A DNA stretch of 64,000 nucleotides from Chloroflexota bacterium (GTDB lineage: Bacteria > Chloroflexota > Limnocylindria > Limnocylindrales > CSP1-4), in assembly GCA_015478725.1 (NCBI GenBank), contig JADMIG010000007.1, positions 53,280-117,279 of the forward strand, given 5' to 3'. This document shows positions 1-10,094 of this stretch, in pieces. The notes under the pieces were generated by a model, which saw only the letters and a list, made by a program, of their open reading frames with translations, searched no databases and had not been told where the DNA came from. The position numbers and the translations under genes are program-made. Each line of letters begins with the position of its first letter. The stretch's first letter is position 1.

Positions 1-660
1 CGGCAACCAGGCCGCGGAGCGCCTGTCGATCGTCAGCTTCGTCGTCCGCCACGACGGCCGATACCTCCACCACAACTTCGTCGTGGCGCTCCTCAACGAT
101 CTGTTCGGCATCCAGTCGCGGGGTGGCTGCTCGTGCGCCGGGCCGTACGGCCACCGGCTGCTCGGCATCGACCTCGAGACGTCCCACGAGTTCGAGCGCG
201 AGATCGGCCGGGGCTGCGAGGGGATCAAGCCCGGCTGGGTCCGGGTCAACTTCAACTACTTCATCAGTGAAACGATCTTCGAGTTCATCCTCGCCGCGAT
301 CGAGCTCGTCGCCTCCGACGGCTGGCGCCTCCTGCCGCAGTACGCGTTCGATCCCGCGACCGGGATGTGGCGCCACGCCGGCGGCGTCGTCGAGCCGCCA
401 CTCTCGCTCGACGACATCGGGTACGAGGGCGGCCGGATGACGTATCGGGCCCACCGGCACCGCGAACCGGAAGCGCGGCTGGCGGACCATCTCGCCGAGG
501 CGCGAGCCCTGCTCGGATCACCGCCGCCGCCGATCCGTGCCGCGACGGATGCGTCTCGTTCGCTCGCCGTCGGGCCGGACTTCGAGACACTCCGCTGGTT
601 CTGGCTCCCGCACGAGGTGGAGGTCTCGCCGCACGCCGTCGGGGCCTCGGACTCCGGGGA

Positions 661-1443
<783 letters not shown>

Positions 1444-1481
1444 CGCCGATCCCTCTTCCGCAAGCAGCTCCGGTGCCGGAG

Positions 1482-1487
1482 AGCATA
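1482..1487 (-). promoter_or_regulatory. Possible fabI -10 hexamer
   Basis: TATGCT on the minus strand, about 38 bases before the fabI ATG. It would give a short leader carrying the AGAGGG ribosome site. No convincing -35 is seen. Confidence 0.35.
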
Positions 1488-1605
1488 CCGACCGTTCGGG
1501 AGTCTACGCGTCGGGTGCGTGCCACAGGCGATCCAGCGCGCAGACCCTCAGGGGTATCGTGGGTTCTTGACGAACGTTCACGGCGTGGAGGGAGGGCTGT
1601 CAAAC

Positions 1606-2349
1606 GTGTCGACGCTCGTTCGACCGGTACCCTGGCTCGCCGCCCTCGTCCCGATGATCGCCCTCTCGCAGACGATCATCGGCCTGATCGCCGGCGTGGT
1701 GTGGATCGCCATCATCGCCTCGTTGCGGATCGCAGGCCGCGGCCGGGATCGCGCCGCACGCATGCGCCTGGACCTGGTCCTCCTCCTTGGTTGCGTGGCT
1801 GCCTTCGTTCTCGGTGGCCTGTACTTCGCACCAGCGGCAGCGGCGTTCTGGCTGCTGGACCGAAGCGGACCAGACAGGGCGGAGGGAGTGGACGCTTCGC
1901 CGCTCGTGGCATCGAAGCGTCCGCCCTCGCTCTACCTTGGACTCGTCTCGTGTGCCGTCGGGTTCGCCGGCATCGCCGCGTTCCTGCTCCTGCCGACGTA
2001 CACGTCCGCGTCCTCGACTTCGACGAATCCGGGCGTCACGACGATGACCGGCAGCAGCGCGCTACAGATCGGCCTGGACCCGCAGGCGATCGTGGCCCTC
2101 GCGCTCATCGCTGCGCTCTTTGCCGTCGTGGGCATGGGCTCCCTCATCACCACGCGAAGCCATCGATCGAGCCGGGCACTCGTGGGATCGGCCGTGCTGG
2201 GTCTGCTGATCGCGACCGTCGTGGGCGGATTCTCGATCGGGCTCTTCATCGCACTAGGCGCGCTGCTCGCCTTCGTGGCGTTCACGCTGTCGCTGGGTGA
2301 AACGGTGAGCGAGGACCCATCCTCGAGCGCGACGTCGAAGGCAGGTTAG
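1606..2349 (+). CDS. Polytopic membrane protein of unknown function
   Basis: I do not recognise this family. The frame is open well upstream, but the GTG at 1606 is chosen because GGAGGGAGGG lies about 10 bases before it and the residues upstream are antisense to fabI. The 247-residue product is mostly hydrophobic, with about six membrane segments (near residues 8-40, 56-85, 108-130, 160-185 and two between 193 and 232). The loop around residues 130-155 is Ser/Thr-rich, and the C-terminal tail is polar. There is no enzymatic motif. It is divergent from fabI and not clearly in an operon with the next gene. Confidence 0.65.
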   Translation: MSTLVRPVPWLAALVPMIALSQTIIGLIAGVVWIAIIASLRIAGRGRDRAARMRLDLVLLLGCVAAFVLGGLYFAPAAAAFWLLDRSGPDRAEGVDASPLVASKRPPSLYLGLVSCAVGFAGIAAFLLLPTYTSASSTSTNPGVTTMTGSSALQIGLDPQAIVALALIAALFAVVGMGSLITTRSHRSSRALVGSAVLGLLIATVVGGFSIGLFIALGALLAFVAFTLSLGETVSEDPSSSATSKAG

Positions 2350-2659
2350 GCAACCAGCGAGGTCCGCGCCGCGCGCGCGTCTCGTGCATGTCAGGCTCGG
2401 CTTCCTCGGCGTGAGGGAAGAGCGGCCGTCTGGTTCCGAGGGCCCGTCGAGCGTGGGCGCGCGGCGTTCCGATCGCGTCCCGATCGGGACGAGGGCTCGC
2501 CGGACGGTCGGCCGGTCGCGAGAGCGGTCCTACCACGCATGGGGCCCGTATCCGGCGCGACCCAGGCAACCGTGCACTCTCCGCCCCAGCCGCGCCCGCC
2601 GCCCCGCGGCCGCCCGCGGCTGGCCGCGGCCGCCCCGCCCGATGCGGTACCGTCGCGGC
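2350..2659 (+). other. Non-coding gap
   Basis: About 310 bases with no credible gene. It holds a perfect 14-bp palindrome GTCCCGATCGGGAC at 2477-2490 and a very GC-rich stretch at 2580-2640. The -10-like TACCGT of the next gene lies at its end. The palindrome may be part of a terminator for the membrane-protein gene, but there is no T-run. Confidence 0.5.
2648..2653 (+). promoter_or_regulatory. Leaderless-type -10 of the HAD gene
   Basis: TACCGT ends 6 bases before the ATG at 2660, so transcription would begin at or next to the start codon. There is no Shine-Dalgarno sequence. This is one of nine such cases in the window. Confidence 0.4.
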
Positions 2660-3511
2660 ATGTCTCCGCTGAGCAGCGTCCGCGGCCTCCTCCTCGACCT
2701 CGATGGTGTCCTCGTCCTTCGCGGAGCGGCGATCCCCGGGGCTGCCGATGCGCTCGCCGAGATCGACCGTCGCGGGATCCCCTATCGGGTGGTGACGAAC
2801 ACCTCGCTCGTCAGTCGGGCGACGCTCGCCCGGTGGGGGCGGGGCCTCGGGATGGACATCGCCCCGCAGCGGATCCTCTCCGCGCTGTCCGTGAGTGCGG
2901 CATACACCGCACGCACCTATCCCGGTCGGCCGATCCTGGTCCTGGGTTCCGCGGATGCCCGCACCGAATTCGCGGGCCAGCGGCTCCTCGAGGCGGAGGA
3001 GGCGGATGCGCCGGATGCCGAGGCGGCGGCCGTCGTGGTCGGGGATTCGCCGGAGGTGGCGACGTTCGAGAACCTCAACCGGGCCTTCCGACTCATCCGG
3101 CACGGTGCCCGGCTCATCGGCATGCACAAGAACCGCTGGTGGCTGACAGCGGCCGGCCCCACCCTCGACTCCGGTGCCTACGTCGCGGGGCTCGAGTTCG
3201 CCGCCTCCGTCCGGGCCGTCATCCTCGGCAAGCCGTCGGCGGCCTTCTTCCGCGCGGCCGCCACCGACCTCGCCGTCGAGATCGCGTCGTCCTCGGGGCG
3301 CCGCGCGACCCGAAACGATCTCGCGATGGTCGGCGACGACCTCTGGACGGACGTCCTCGCGGCGCAGCGGTCGGGCCTCCGCGGCGTCTTCGTGCGTTCG
3401 GGGAAGCACGGCCAGGCCGAGCTCGACCGGGCGGCGACGGCCCGCCGCGGCGGAGGTGTTCCCGACCTCGTCGCGGCCTCCCTGGCCGAGGTCGTGGCGG
3501 CGCTAGACTAG
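2660..3511 (+). CDS. HAD-superfamily (NagD-like, type IIA) phosphatase
   Basis: A cytoplasmic phosphohydrolase of 283 residues, probably acting on a small phosphate ester. Motif I is DLDGV with nucleophile Asp13 and Asp15, motif II lies in VVTNTSL, motif III is the Lys in ILGKPSAAFF, and motif IV is MVGDDLWTDV. The region between motifs II and III fits the type IIA cap of NagD and 4-nitrophenylphosphatase-like proteins. The ATG at 2660 is preferred over one 18 bases earlier because a TACCGT hexamer lies 6 bases upstream and residue 1 sits just before motif I. The stop codon of this gene contains the -10 hexamer of the next one. Confidence 0.85.
   Translation: MSPLSSVRGLLLDLDGVLVLRGAAIPGAADALAEIDRRGIPYRVVTNTSLVSRATLARWGRGLGMDIAPQRILSALSVSAAYTARTYPGRPILVLGSADARTEFAGQRLLEAEEADAPDAEAAAVVVGDSPEVATFENLNRAFRLIRHGARLIGMHKNRWWLTAAGPTLDSGAYVAGLEFAASVRAVILGKPSAAFFRAAATDLAVEIASSSGRRATRNDLAMVGDDLWTDVLAAQRSGLRGVFVRSGKHGQAELDRAATARRGGGVPDLVAASLAEVVAALD
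3504..3509 (+). promoter_or_regulatory. Leaderless-type -10 of the P5C dehydrogenase gene
   Basis: TAGACT ends 6 bases before the ATG at 3516 and overlaps the last codons and stop of the HAD gene. No Shine-Dalgarno is present. Confidence 0.4.
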
Positions 3512-3515
3512 GCCG

Positions 3516-5096
3516 ATGACGACCGACGCCCGCCCACGCCTGAAGATCACCTACGCCACCCTCCGCAACGACAACGACGAGCTCCACGCGCAGTTCGAGG
3601 CGGGCCTCGAGAAGGTCCGCGCGTCGCTGCTCGGCGGGTACCAGCGGAACTTCATCGGTGGCGTGGAGCGCGACGGCGACGGGACGTTCGAGAAGCGCTC
3701 CCCGATCGACCAGTCCGTCATGGGGACGTTCGCCCGCGGCAGCCGGGAGGACGTCCGGGCCGCCATCGCGGCAGCTCGCGAGGCGTTCCCGGCCTGGAGC
3801 CACCGACCGTGGCAGGAGCGGGTTACGCTCCTTCGCCGGGTCGCGGACGTCATCAGCGAGCGCCAGATGGAGTTCGGGGCGCTCCTCTCGATGGAGGTCG
3901 GCAAGAACCGCCTCGAGGCGCTCGGCGACGTCGAGGAGACCGCCGACCTCATCCGCTGGTCGTGCGACATGATGGAGCGCAACCACGGCTTCGACGATCC
4001 GATGGGCAACCTCGGCGACCCGGCCGTCCACACCCGGAGCGTCCTGCGGCCGTACGGCGTGTGGGGCGTCATCAGCCCGTTCAACTTCCCGTTCGCCCTG
4101 TCCGGCGGACCGGCCGGCGGCGCGCTCGTGGCCGGCAATACGGTGGTCTACAAGCCGAGCTCGGACGCCCCGATCTCCGGCCAGTGCCTCCTCCAGGCGA
4201 TGCGCGCGGCGGGCGTCCCGGACGGCGTCTTCAACCTCGTCATGGGCCCCGGCGAGTCCGTCGGGGCGGAGCTCCAGGAGAACGACGGGGTCGACGGGAT
4301 CGTCTTCACCGGCAGCTTCGAGGTGGGCTTCCACCTCTACCGGCACTTCGCCCGCCGCTACCCGAAGCCGGCCATCGTGGAGATGGGCGGCAAGAACCCG
4401 GCGATCGTGTCGCGCCACGCCGATCTCGACGAGGCGGCCGAGGGAGTCATGCGGGCCGCCTTCGGCTTCAGCGGCCAGAAGTGCTCGGCGAACAGCCGGG
4501 TCTACGTCGAGCGCCCGGTCCTCGCCGACTTCACCCGTCGCCTCATCGAGAAGACGGAGGCGATCACGATCGGCGACCCGGTCGATCGGCGCAACTGGCT
4601 CGGGCCGGTCATCAACGCGAAGGCGGTCGATCGGTATGCCGAGGCGGTCGTCGAGGCCCGCCGCGATGGACGCCTCCTCATCGGGGGTGAGCGAGTGACG
4701 GAGAACGGCCTCGATGCGGGCTTCTTCGTCGCCCCGACGGTCGTCGGCGACCTGCCGGCGAACCATCGGCTGTTCCACGACGAGCTGTTCCTCCCGTTCA
4801 CGGTCGTCGCCGCGGTCGACTCGATCGACGAGGCCCTCGACCTGTCGAATGCCCACGAGCTCGGGCTCACGGCCGGCTTCTACTCCGAGGATCGGGCCGA
4901 ATGCGACCGCTTCCTCGATCGGATCGAGGCCGGCGTCGTCTACGTCAACCGGCGGGCCGGCGCGACCACCGGCGCCTGGCCGGGGATCCAGCCGTTCGGC
5001 GGCTGGAAGGGCTCGACCGCGACCGGCAAGGCCGGCGGCGGCTTCCACTACGTCCAGCAGTTCATGCGCGAGCAGAGCCAGACCGTCGTCGACTGA
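3516..5096 (+). CDS. pruA: 1-pyrroline-5-carboxylate (glutamate semialdehyde) dehydrogenase
   Basis: An NAD(P)-dependent aldehyde dehydrogenase of 526 residues. It would oxidise L-glutamate gamma-semialdehyde to glutamate, the second step of proline and arginine breakdown, in the cytoplasm. The general base is Glu289 in EMGGKNP and the catalytic Cys323 is in GFSGQKCSANS. The nucleotide site includes ISPFNFP and VYKPSS. The P5CDH-type N-terminal extension (YATLRNDNDELHAQFEAGL) and the GGWKGSTATGKAGGG ending separate it from generic ALDHs. There is no proline dehydrogenase next door; the following aminotransferase could feed the same substrate. Exact substrate is inferred from family resemblance. 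Confidence 0.85.
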   Translation: MTTDARPRLKITYATLRNDNDELHAQFEAGLEKVRASLLGGYQRNFIGGVERDGDGTFEKRSPIDQSVMGTFARGSREDVRAAIAAAREAFPAWSHRPWQERVTLLRRVADVISERQMEFGALLSMEVGKNRLEALGDVEETADLIRWSCDMMERNHGFDDPMGNLGDPAVHTRSVLRPYGVWGVISPFNFPFALSGGPAGGALVAGNTVVYKPSSDAPISGQCLLQAMRAAGVPDGVFNLVMGPGESVGAELQENDGVDGIVFTGSFEVGFHLYRHFARRYPKPAIVEMGGKNPAIVSRHADLDEAAEGVMRAAFGFSGQKCSANSRVYVERPVLADFTRRLIEKTEAITIGDPVDRRNWLGPVINAKAVDRYAEAVVEARRDGRLLIGGERVTENGLDAGFFVAPTVVGDLPANHRLFHDELFLPFTVVAAVDSIDEALDLSNAHELGLTAGFYSEDRAECDRFLDRIEAGVVYVNRRAGATTGAWPGIQPFGGWKGSTATGKAGGGFHYVQQFMREQSQTVVD

Positions 5097-5120
5097 CGCG
5101 GGACGGCCGAAGCGCTCGGC

Positions 5121-5126
5121 TATACT
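5121..5126 (+). promoter_or_regulatory. Possible -10 for the aminotransferase gene
   Basis: TATACT lies 66 bases before the GTG start at 5193. Here the leader is long enough to hold the GAGGTG ribosome site, unlike the leaderless genes nearby. No clear -35. Confidence 0.4.
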
Positions 5127-5192
5127 CGCCGCGCTATCCAGACTGGATGATTCGTATCCATCCGGCGCTCCACCAACGCTCCGAGGTGCCCC

Positions 5193-6497
5193 GTGACGTC
5201 GACGGCGACGCGGCTCGCGCAAGCTCCCACCGTGCCCCACATCGTGACCGAGCTGCCCGGGCCGAAGGCGCGCGCCCACATCGCGTTCGACGAGGCATGG
5301 ACGTCGCCGAGCCTGCCGCGGGCCTATCCGATCGTGCCCGTCCGGGGCGAGGGCCTCGTCGTCGAGGACATCGACGGCAATCTCTTCCTCGACTTCGCGG
5401 CCGGCATCGCGGTGAACTCGACCGGGCATTCCCATCCCGCGATCGTCGAGCGGGTCCAGCGCCAGGCTGAGCAGCTCATCCATTTCAGCGCCTCGGACTT
5501 CTACCTCCCGATCTACCCGGAGGTCTGCCGCGAGCTCGCCCGGATCGCCCCGATCGAGGGCCGCGCGCGTGCCTATCTCGGCAACAGCGGGACGGAGGTC
5601 GTGGAGGCGGCGATCAAGCTCGCCCGCCACGCGACGGGGCGGCAGTACATCGTCGGCTTCCTCGGCGCGTTCCACGGCCGGACCTACGGGAGCGTCTCGC
5701 TTACCGCCTCGAAGGCGAAGTACCACGCCGGCTTCGGGCCGCTGCTCCCCGGCGTCTACCACGCCCCGTTCGGGGCGGTCGCCGACCTGCGCTGGTTCGA
5801 CGAGGTCCTCTTCGACAAGCTCGTCCCGGCGGACGAGGTCGCGGCGATCTTCGTGGAACCGATCCAGGGCGAGGGCGGCTATATCGTCCCGGAGGACGGT
5901 TTCCTCGAGGGGCTCCGGGCGATCTGCGATCGGCACGGCATCCTTCTCGTCGCCGACGAGATCCAGTCCGGGGCCGGGCGGACCGGCCGCATGTGGGCCG
6001 TCGACCATTGGGGCGTGAAGCCGGACATTCTCCTCACCGCCAAGGGGATCGCGTCGGGCATGCCGCTCGGCGCGCTCGTCGCCCGCGCGGAGCTCCTCGA
6101 GGCGTGGGGTCCGGGCGCCCACGGTTCCACGTACGGCGGCAATCCGCTCGCCTGCGCGGCGGCCCTCGAGACGATCCTCCTCCTCGAGGGTGGGCTCGTC
6201 CAGAATGCGGCCGAGCGCGGGCGCCAGGCGATGGCCGGGCTCGACGCGCTCCTCGCGCGGCACCCGGGCCTCGTCCGGGAGGTTCGCGGGAAGGGCCTCA
6301 TGATCGGGATCGAGTTCGATACGGCGGCCCATGCGGACGCGGTCCAGACCGCCGCCTTCCAGCGCGGCCTCCTCATCCTCGAGTGCGGCAGGTCGACCGT
6401 CCGGATGTCGCCGGCACTCACCGTCAGCGCGGCCGAGATGGAAACGGCGCTCCGCCTCTTCGGCGAGGCCGTGGCGGACGTGGCCGGGCGCGGCTGA
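5193..6497 (+). CDS. Class III aminotransferase (GabT/ArgD type)
   Basis: A PLP-dependent omega-aminotransferase of 434 residues. The PLP lysine is Lys284 in LLTAKGIASG, Asp255 in VADEIQSG contacts the pyridine nitrogen, and NSGTEVVEAAIKLAR binds the phosphate. Likely substrates are 4-aminobutyrate, acetylornithine/ornithine or another omega-amino acid; the sequence does not decide. Ornithine transamination would yield the substrate of the upstream P5C dehydrogenase, which would make the pair a short catabolic route (inference). The GTG start follows a GAGGTG ribosome site by about 6 bases. The downstream CoA-transferase has its own promoter. Confidence 0.85.
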   Translation: MTSTATRLAQAPTVPHIVTELPGPKARAHIAFDEAWTSPSLPRAYPIVPVRGEGLVVEDIDGNLFLDFAAGIAVNSTGHSHPAIVERVQRQAEQLIHFSASDFYLPIYPEVCRELARIAPIEGRARAYLGNSGTEVVEAAIKLARHATGRQYIVGFLGAFHGRTYGSVSLTASKAKYHAGFGPLLPGVYHAPFGAVADLRWFDEVLFDKLVPADEVAAIFVEPIQGEGGYIVPEDGFLEGLRAICDRHGILLVADEIQSGAGRTGRMWAVDHWGVKPDILLTAKGIASGMPLGALVARAELLEAWGPGAHGSTYGGNPLACAAALETILLLEGGLVQNAAERGRQAMAGLDALLARHPGLVREVRGKGLMIGIEFDTAAHADAVQTAAFQRGLLILECGRSTVRMSPALTVSAAEMETALRLFGEAVADVAGRG

Positions 6498-6536
6498 GCG
6501 GCGTCGGAACGGGCGCCGGCCGCTCGGCCGGTCGCG

Positions 6537-6542
6537 GATAAT
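6537..6542 (+). promoter_or_regulatory. Leaderless-type -10 of the CoA-transferase operon
   Basis: GATAAT, the best -10 match of the leaderless set, ends 6 bases before the ATG at 6549. No ribosome site is present. Confidence 0.5.
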
Positions 6543-6548
6543 CGGCCG

Positions 6549-7472
6549 ATGGCCGGCTCCAAGGTCGCTTCCATGCGGGACGCCGTCGCGGAGCTCGTTC
6601 GAGACGGCGACACCGTCGCGATCGAGGGCTTCACCCACCTCATCAGCTTCGCCGCCGGCCATGAGATCATCCGCCAGCGGAAGCGCGACCTCACCCTCGC
6701 CCGCCTGACTCCGGATCTCATCTATGACCAGATGGTCGCCGCCGGCGTCGCCCGCAAGCTCATCTTCAGCTGGCTCGGAAACCCCGGTGTCGGCGGGCTC
6801 AACGCCATCCGCCGACGCATCGAAGACGCTGACCCGGCGCCGCTCGAGATCGAGGAGTACAGCCACTTCGGGATGGTCGGCCGCTACACGGCGGGGGCGG
6901 CGAACCTGCCGTTCTACCCGCTCCGGAGCTACTTCGAGACGGACATGCCGGTCGCCAACCCGCTCATCCGACCGATCGAGTCGCCCTACGGCGACGGGGT
7001 GGTCTATGCCGTCCCGCCGCTCCGGCCGGATGTGACGATCGTCCACGCCCAGCGGGCCGACGCGCGAGGCGACACGCAGGCCTGGGGCCTCCTCGGCTGC
7101 CAGAAGGAGGCGGCGTTCGCGGCCGACCGGGTGATCGTGGTCGTGGAGGAACTCGTCGACGAGGCGGTCATCCGGGCCGACCCGAACCGGACGATCATCC
7201 CCGGGCTCATCGTGGACGCCGTCGTCGTGGAGCCCTTCGGGGCGCATCCCTCGTACGTCCAGGGCACCTACGACCGCGACAACCGGTTCTACCGCGACTG
7301 GGATCCGATCTCTCGCGACGAGGCGGCGATCCAGGCCTGGCTCGGCGAGTGGGTCTACGACCTCGACGGCCGCGCCGCCTACACGGAGCGGTTCGGGGCG
7401 GAGCGAGTCGCCGCCCTCCAGCCCTCGGGCACCGCACCGTCCGGCTCGGTCGACTATGGACGGTACGGCTGA
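6549..7472 (+). CDS. Family I CoA-transferase, alpha subunit
   Basis: The 307-residue alpha subunit of a heteromeric family I CoA-transferase, resembling glutaconate CoA-transferase subunit A and the IpdA group. The oxyanion and CoA-binding block IEGFTHLISFAAGHEI lies at residues 23-38, followed by ARLTPDLIYDQMVAAGVARKLIFSW. The catalytic glutamate is on the beta subunit, as expected. Its TGA stop shares one base with the beta start (TGATG), so the two are surely co-translated. The acyl substrate is not evident; a dicarboxylic acid or a ring-degradation intermediate are both possible. Confidence 0.85.
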   Translation: MAGSKVASMRDAVAELVRDGDTVAIEGFTHLISFAAGHEIIRQRKRDLTLARLTPDLIYDQMVAAGVARKLIFSWLGNPGVGGLNAIRRRIEDADPAPLEIEEYSHFGMVGRYTAGAANLPFYPLRSYFETDMPVANPLIRPIESPYGDGVVYAVPPLRPDVTIVHAQRADARGDTQAWGLLGCQKEAAFAADRVIVVVEELVDEAVIRADPNRTIIPGLIVDAVVVEPFGAHPSYVQGTYDRDNRFYRDWDPISRDEAAIQAWLGEWVYDLDGRAAYTERFGAERVAALQPSGTAPSGSVDYGRYG

Positions 7473-8260
7473 TGGGCCCGAATGCCGGTGTCGCCTTCAC
7501 GAAGTCGGAGATGATGATCGTCGCCGCCGCGCGGGAGCTCGCCGGCCAGCACGTCTGCTTCGTCGGCGTCGGCCTGCCGAACATCGCCGTCAACCTCGCC
7601 AAGCGAACGGTGGCGCCGGACCTCGAGCTCGTCTACGAGGCCGGGGTGTTTGGGGCCGAGCCCGCTCGCCTCCCGCTCTCCATCGGCGACCCCACGATCG
7701 TCACCGGGGCGACCGCGGTGACGAGCATGTGGGACCTCTTCAGCCTCTACCTTCAGGGCGGGCGGATCGACGTCGGGTTCCTCGGCGCGGCGCAGATCGA
7801 CCGCTTCGGCAACATCAACACGACCGTCATCGGCGAGTACGACCATCCGACCACCCGGCTGCCGGGGTCCGGCGGCGCGTGTGAGATCGCCATCAACGCC
7901 CGCGAGGTGTTCGTCATCATGCGCCAGAGCCGGCGCAGCTTCGTCGAACGGATCGACTTCCGGACGTCGCCCGGCAATCTCGGCGGAGCGGAGAACGCCG
8001 CCCGGATCCGGCGCGCCCAGGGCTGGCTCGGCAGCGGCCCGTCCGTCGTCGTGACGGACCTCGGCGTGTACCACTTCGACGAGAGCGGCGAGATGCGGCT
8101 CGACGCGCTCCACCCGGGCGCCACGCTCGACGATGTGCGGGCCACGATCGGCTGGGAGCCGAAGGTCGCGGTGGAGCTGGCGACGACGGCGCCGCCGAGC
8201 GAGGAGGAGCTGCGCCTCGTCCGCGTCGAACTCGATCCCGATGGTGCCTACACGCGCTGA
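7472..8260 (+). CDS. Family I CoA-transferase, beta subunit
   Basis: The 262-residue beta subunit, carrying the catalytic glutamate expected in LVYEAGVFG (Glu56), matching the position in glutaconate CoA-transferase subunit B. Other family blocks are VGVGLPNIAVNLA, GRIDVGFLGAAQIDRFGNIN and LPGSGGACEIA. The enzyme forms a glutamyl-CoA thioester and moves CoA between acids in the cytoplasm. The ATG overlaps the alpha stop by one base. No fatty-acid or aromatic degradation genes lie alongside, so the pathway is open. Confidence 0.85.
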   Translation: MGPNAGVAFTKSEMMIVAAARELAGQHVCFVGVGLPNIAVNLAKRTVAPDLELVYEAGVFGAEPARLPLSIGDPTIVTGATAVTSMWDLFSLYLQGGRIDVGFLGAAQIDRFGNINTTVIGEYDHPTTRLPGSGGACEIAINAREVFVIMRQSRRSFVERIDFRTSPGNLGGAENAARIRRAQGWLGSGPSVVVTDLGVYHFDESGEMRLDALHPGATLDDVRATIGWEPKVAVELATTAPPSEEELRLVRVELDPDGAYTR

Positions 8261-8293
8261 GGGCTGGCGGCGGCCGGCGCACGAGGAGGAGGG

Positions 8294-8815
8294 TTACCCC
8301 GCCGGTGTCGACGTCCCGGAAGGCGCGTCCGGCGCGATCGGGTCGTCGAGCGGACGGACGACGAGGACCGGGCACGGCGCGTGGCGGATGACGTGGTCCG
8401 AGACCGAGCCGAGGATGGACCGCCCGACGCCGCCGCGGCCGTGCGTACCGACGACGATGAGGTCCGCGTGCTCGGCATCGGCAGCGGCGACGATCCCGTC
8501 GCCCGGCTCGCCCTCCCAGACGAGGAACGTCGCGTCGGCGCCCGCCGATCGGGCGCGGATGACGAGGTCGCGGGCGGCGATCGCCCGCTGCTCGCGTTCC
8601 TCGACCGGGCGGACTCGCCCGCGGCCGGCGAGCGGGAGGCCGCGCCGCGTGTCGAGCACGTTGACCACGAGGAGCCGGGCGTCCAGGCGGACGGCGAGGT
8701 CGATCGCCTCGTCCGTCGCCCGTGAGGAGGACCGCGACAGGTCCGTCGCGAGAAGGACCGTCTCCTGGCGAGACCGGATCGGTGCCCCGTACGGGGAGTG
8801 GCCCACCGCGGTCAC
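8294..8815 (-). CDS. Universal stress protein (UspA family)
   Basis: A 173-residue single Usp domain. It begins with VLLATDLSRSSSRATDEAIDLA, and the ATP-type phosphate loop appears as VVGTHGRGGVGRSILGSVSDHVIRHAPCPVLVV, which fits the G-2X-G-9X-G(S/T) nucleotide-binding class. The start is the GTG at 8815 because it forms a GTGA overlap with the stop of the multicopper oxidase. The frame is open further upstream, but those residues lie inside the oxidase. The coupling implies joint expression. The role is probably stress or dormancy related, as usual for the family; nothing specific can be read. Confidence 0.85.
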   Translation of the reverse strand: MTAVGHSPYGAPIRSRQETVLLATDLSRSSSRATDEAIDLAVRLDARLLVVNVLDTRRGLPLAGRGRVRPVEEREQRAIAARDLVIRARSAGADATFLVWEGEPGDGIVAAADAEHADLIVVGTHGRGGVGRSILGSVSDHVIRHAPCPVLVVRPLDDPIAPDAPSGTSTPAG

Positions 8816-10023
8816 GACACGATGAGTGCGGTGACCATGCCGAACATGCCGTGCTGGCCCTCCGCGTGGGTGAGGATGTGGCAATGGAAGGCCCACGCGC
8901 CCGGGTTGTCGCAGTCGATCACGACGTCGTAACGCTCACCGGGGTTCACGCCGAGCGTGTCGCACCGGAACGCCGCTGATCCGAGCGGCCAGCCGTCGCG
9001 AGCGACCACCTGGAAGTGCATCCCGTGGAGATGCCACGGGTGGGTCATGAGACCCTCGTTCATGAACCGGATGAGGACCTTCTCGCCCTTCTTCGCGACG
9101 ATCGGCGCGGTCGCCGGGAAGCCCCGGCCGTTGATCGTGAAGCCGCCGATCTCGTCGTTGCTGATCCAGACGACCTCCTGGGTCACCCCGTACAGCGCGT
9201 CGTAGCGCTGCTTCGGGTCCTTCGGCTCGACGATGAACGCGCCGAGGAGACCCCGGCCCACCTGGTCCGTGGCGTTGTGGTGCGAGTGGTACATGTGCGA
9301 GCCGAACGGCTGGGCGACGAACTCGTAGGTGAAGCTCGCTCCGGGCACGATCGGCGGCTGGGTGATGAGCGGGACGCCGTCCATCGCGTTCGGCAGATGC
9401 TGGCCGTGGAAGTGGACACTGGTCGTCTCGGCGAGGTTGTTCGTGAAGGTCGCCCGGACGAGGTCGCCCTCCGTCACCCGGAGGATCGGCCCGGGCCACG
9501 TGCCGTTGTAGCCGAGTGCATCGACCGGATCGCTCATCGCGTCGATCCGGTGGCTGATCCTGTCGATCGTCAGATCGAAGACCCTGGCGCTCTCGACGAT
9601 CCTCGGCGCGAGCGGCTGGTTGCCGGCGCCCGTGACCTTGGCGTACTCGCCGCCGAGGAACCGGTCGACGGCTGCCTTGGCCGCCACATCGTGCTCGCTC
9701 CATCCGGCAGGGATCGACGCTGACGGCATCGCGCTGGCGGCGGGCGATCCGCCGGCCGTCGCCGATCCGGACGCGGTGGGCAGGGCGGCCGATGCGGCGG
9801 GCGAACCGCCGCTCGATCCGGACGCACCCGATGATCCGGCCGCGGTGGTCGACGGAGCCGGCGGGTACGTCCAGCCCGCCTGGCCGATGGGTGAGCAGGC
9901 GGCGACCGCGGCCGCGATGAGGCCGCCTCCGGCGAGGACGGAGCCGCGGAGGAATCCGCGGCGGCTGAGCGACGGGCCATCGGGGAGCGGGTGGTGCAGG
10001 TCGCCCTGCGGCAGCGTATCCAT
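8812..10023 (-). CDS. Tat-exported lipoprotein multicopper oxidase
   Basis: An extracytoplasmic two-cupredoxin-domain multicopper oxidase of 403 residues. The N-terminus has a Tat motif SRRGFLRG (Arg21-Arg22), a hydrophobic stretch, and a lipobox VAAC ending at Cys43. A Ser/Ala/Gly-rich linker to about residue 110 follows. Copper ligands are all visible: HFHGQH and HMYHSHH in domain 1, and HPWHLHGMHF plus HCHILTHAEGQHGM in domain 2 (type 1, 2 and 3 sites). Likely oxidises a metal ion or phenolic and reduces oxygen to water; the reductant is unknown. ATG 10023 begins the signal peptide. It precedes and overlaps the stress-protein gene and is divergent from the histidine kinase. Confidence 0.85.
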   Translation of the reverse strand: MDTLPQGDLHHPLPDGPSLSRRGFLRGSVLAGGGLIAAAVAACSPIGQAGWTYPPAPSTTAAGSSGASGSSGGSPAASAALPTASGSATAGGSPAASAMPSASIPAGWSEHDVAAKAAVDRFLGGEYAKVTGAGNQPLAPRIVESARVFDLTIDRISHRIDAMSDPVDALGYNGTWPGPILRVTEGDLVRATFTNNLAETTSVHFHGQHLPNAMDGVPLITQPPIVPGASFTYEFVAQPFGSHMYHSHHNATDQVGRGLLGAFIVEPKDPKQRYDALYGVTQEVVWISNDEIGGFTINGRGFPATAPIVAKKGEKVLIRFMNEGLMTHPWHLHGMHFQVVARDGWPLGSAAFRCDTLGVNPGERYDVVIDCDNPGAWAFHCHILTHAEGQHGMFGMVTALIVS

Positions 10024-10094
10024 GCCGCGAATCGTGCGCGCTGGGCACGTGGTGCGTGACGTGACGTCCGGCCCGTTTCGAGGGGCCGGAGGGC

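Noticed and set aside
3219..7247. A 1,342-codon open frame on the minus strand
   Set aside because: It is antisense to well-supported aldehyde dehydrogenase, aminotransferase and CoA-transferase genes, is very rich in Arg, Asp, Glu and Val, and shows no family motif. Long antisense frames are expected at this GC content.
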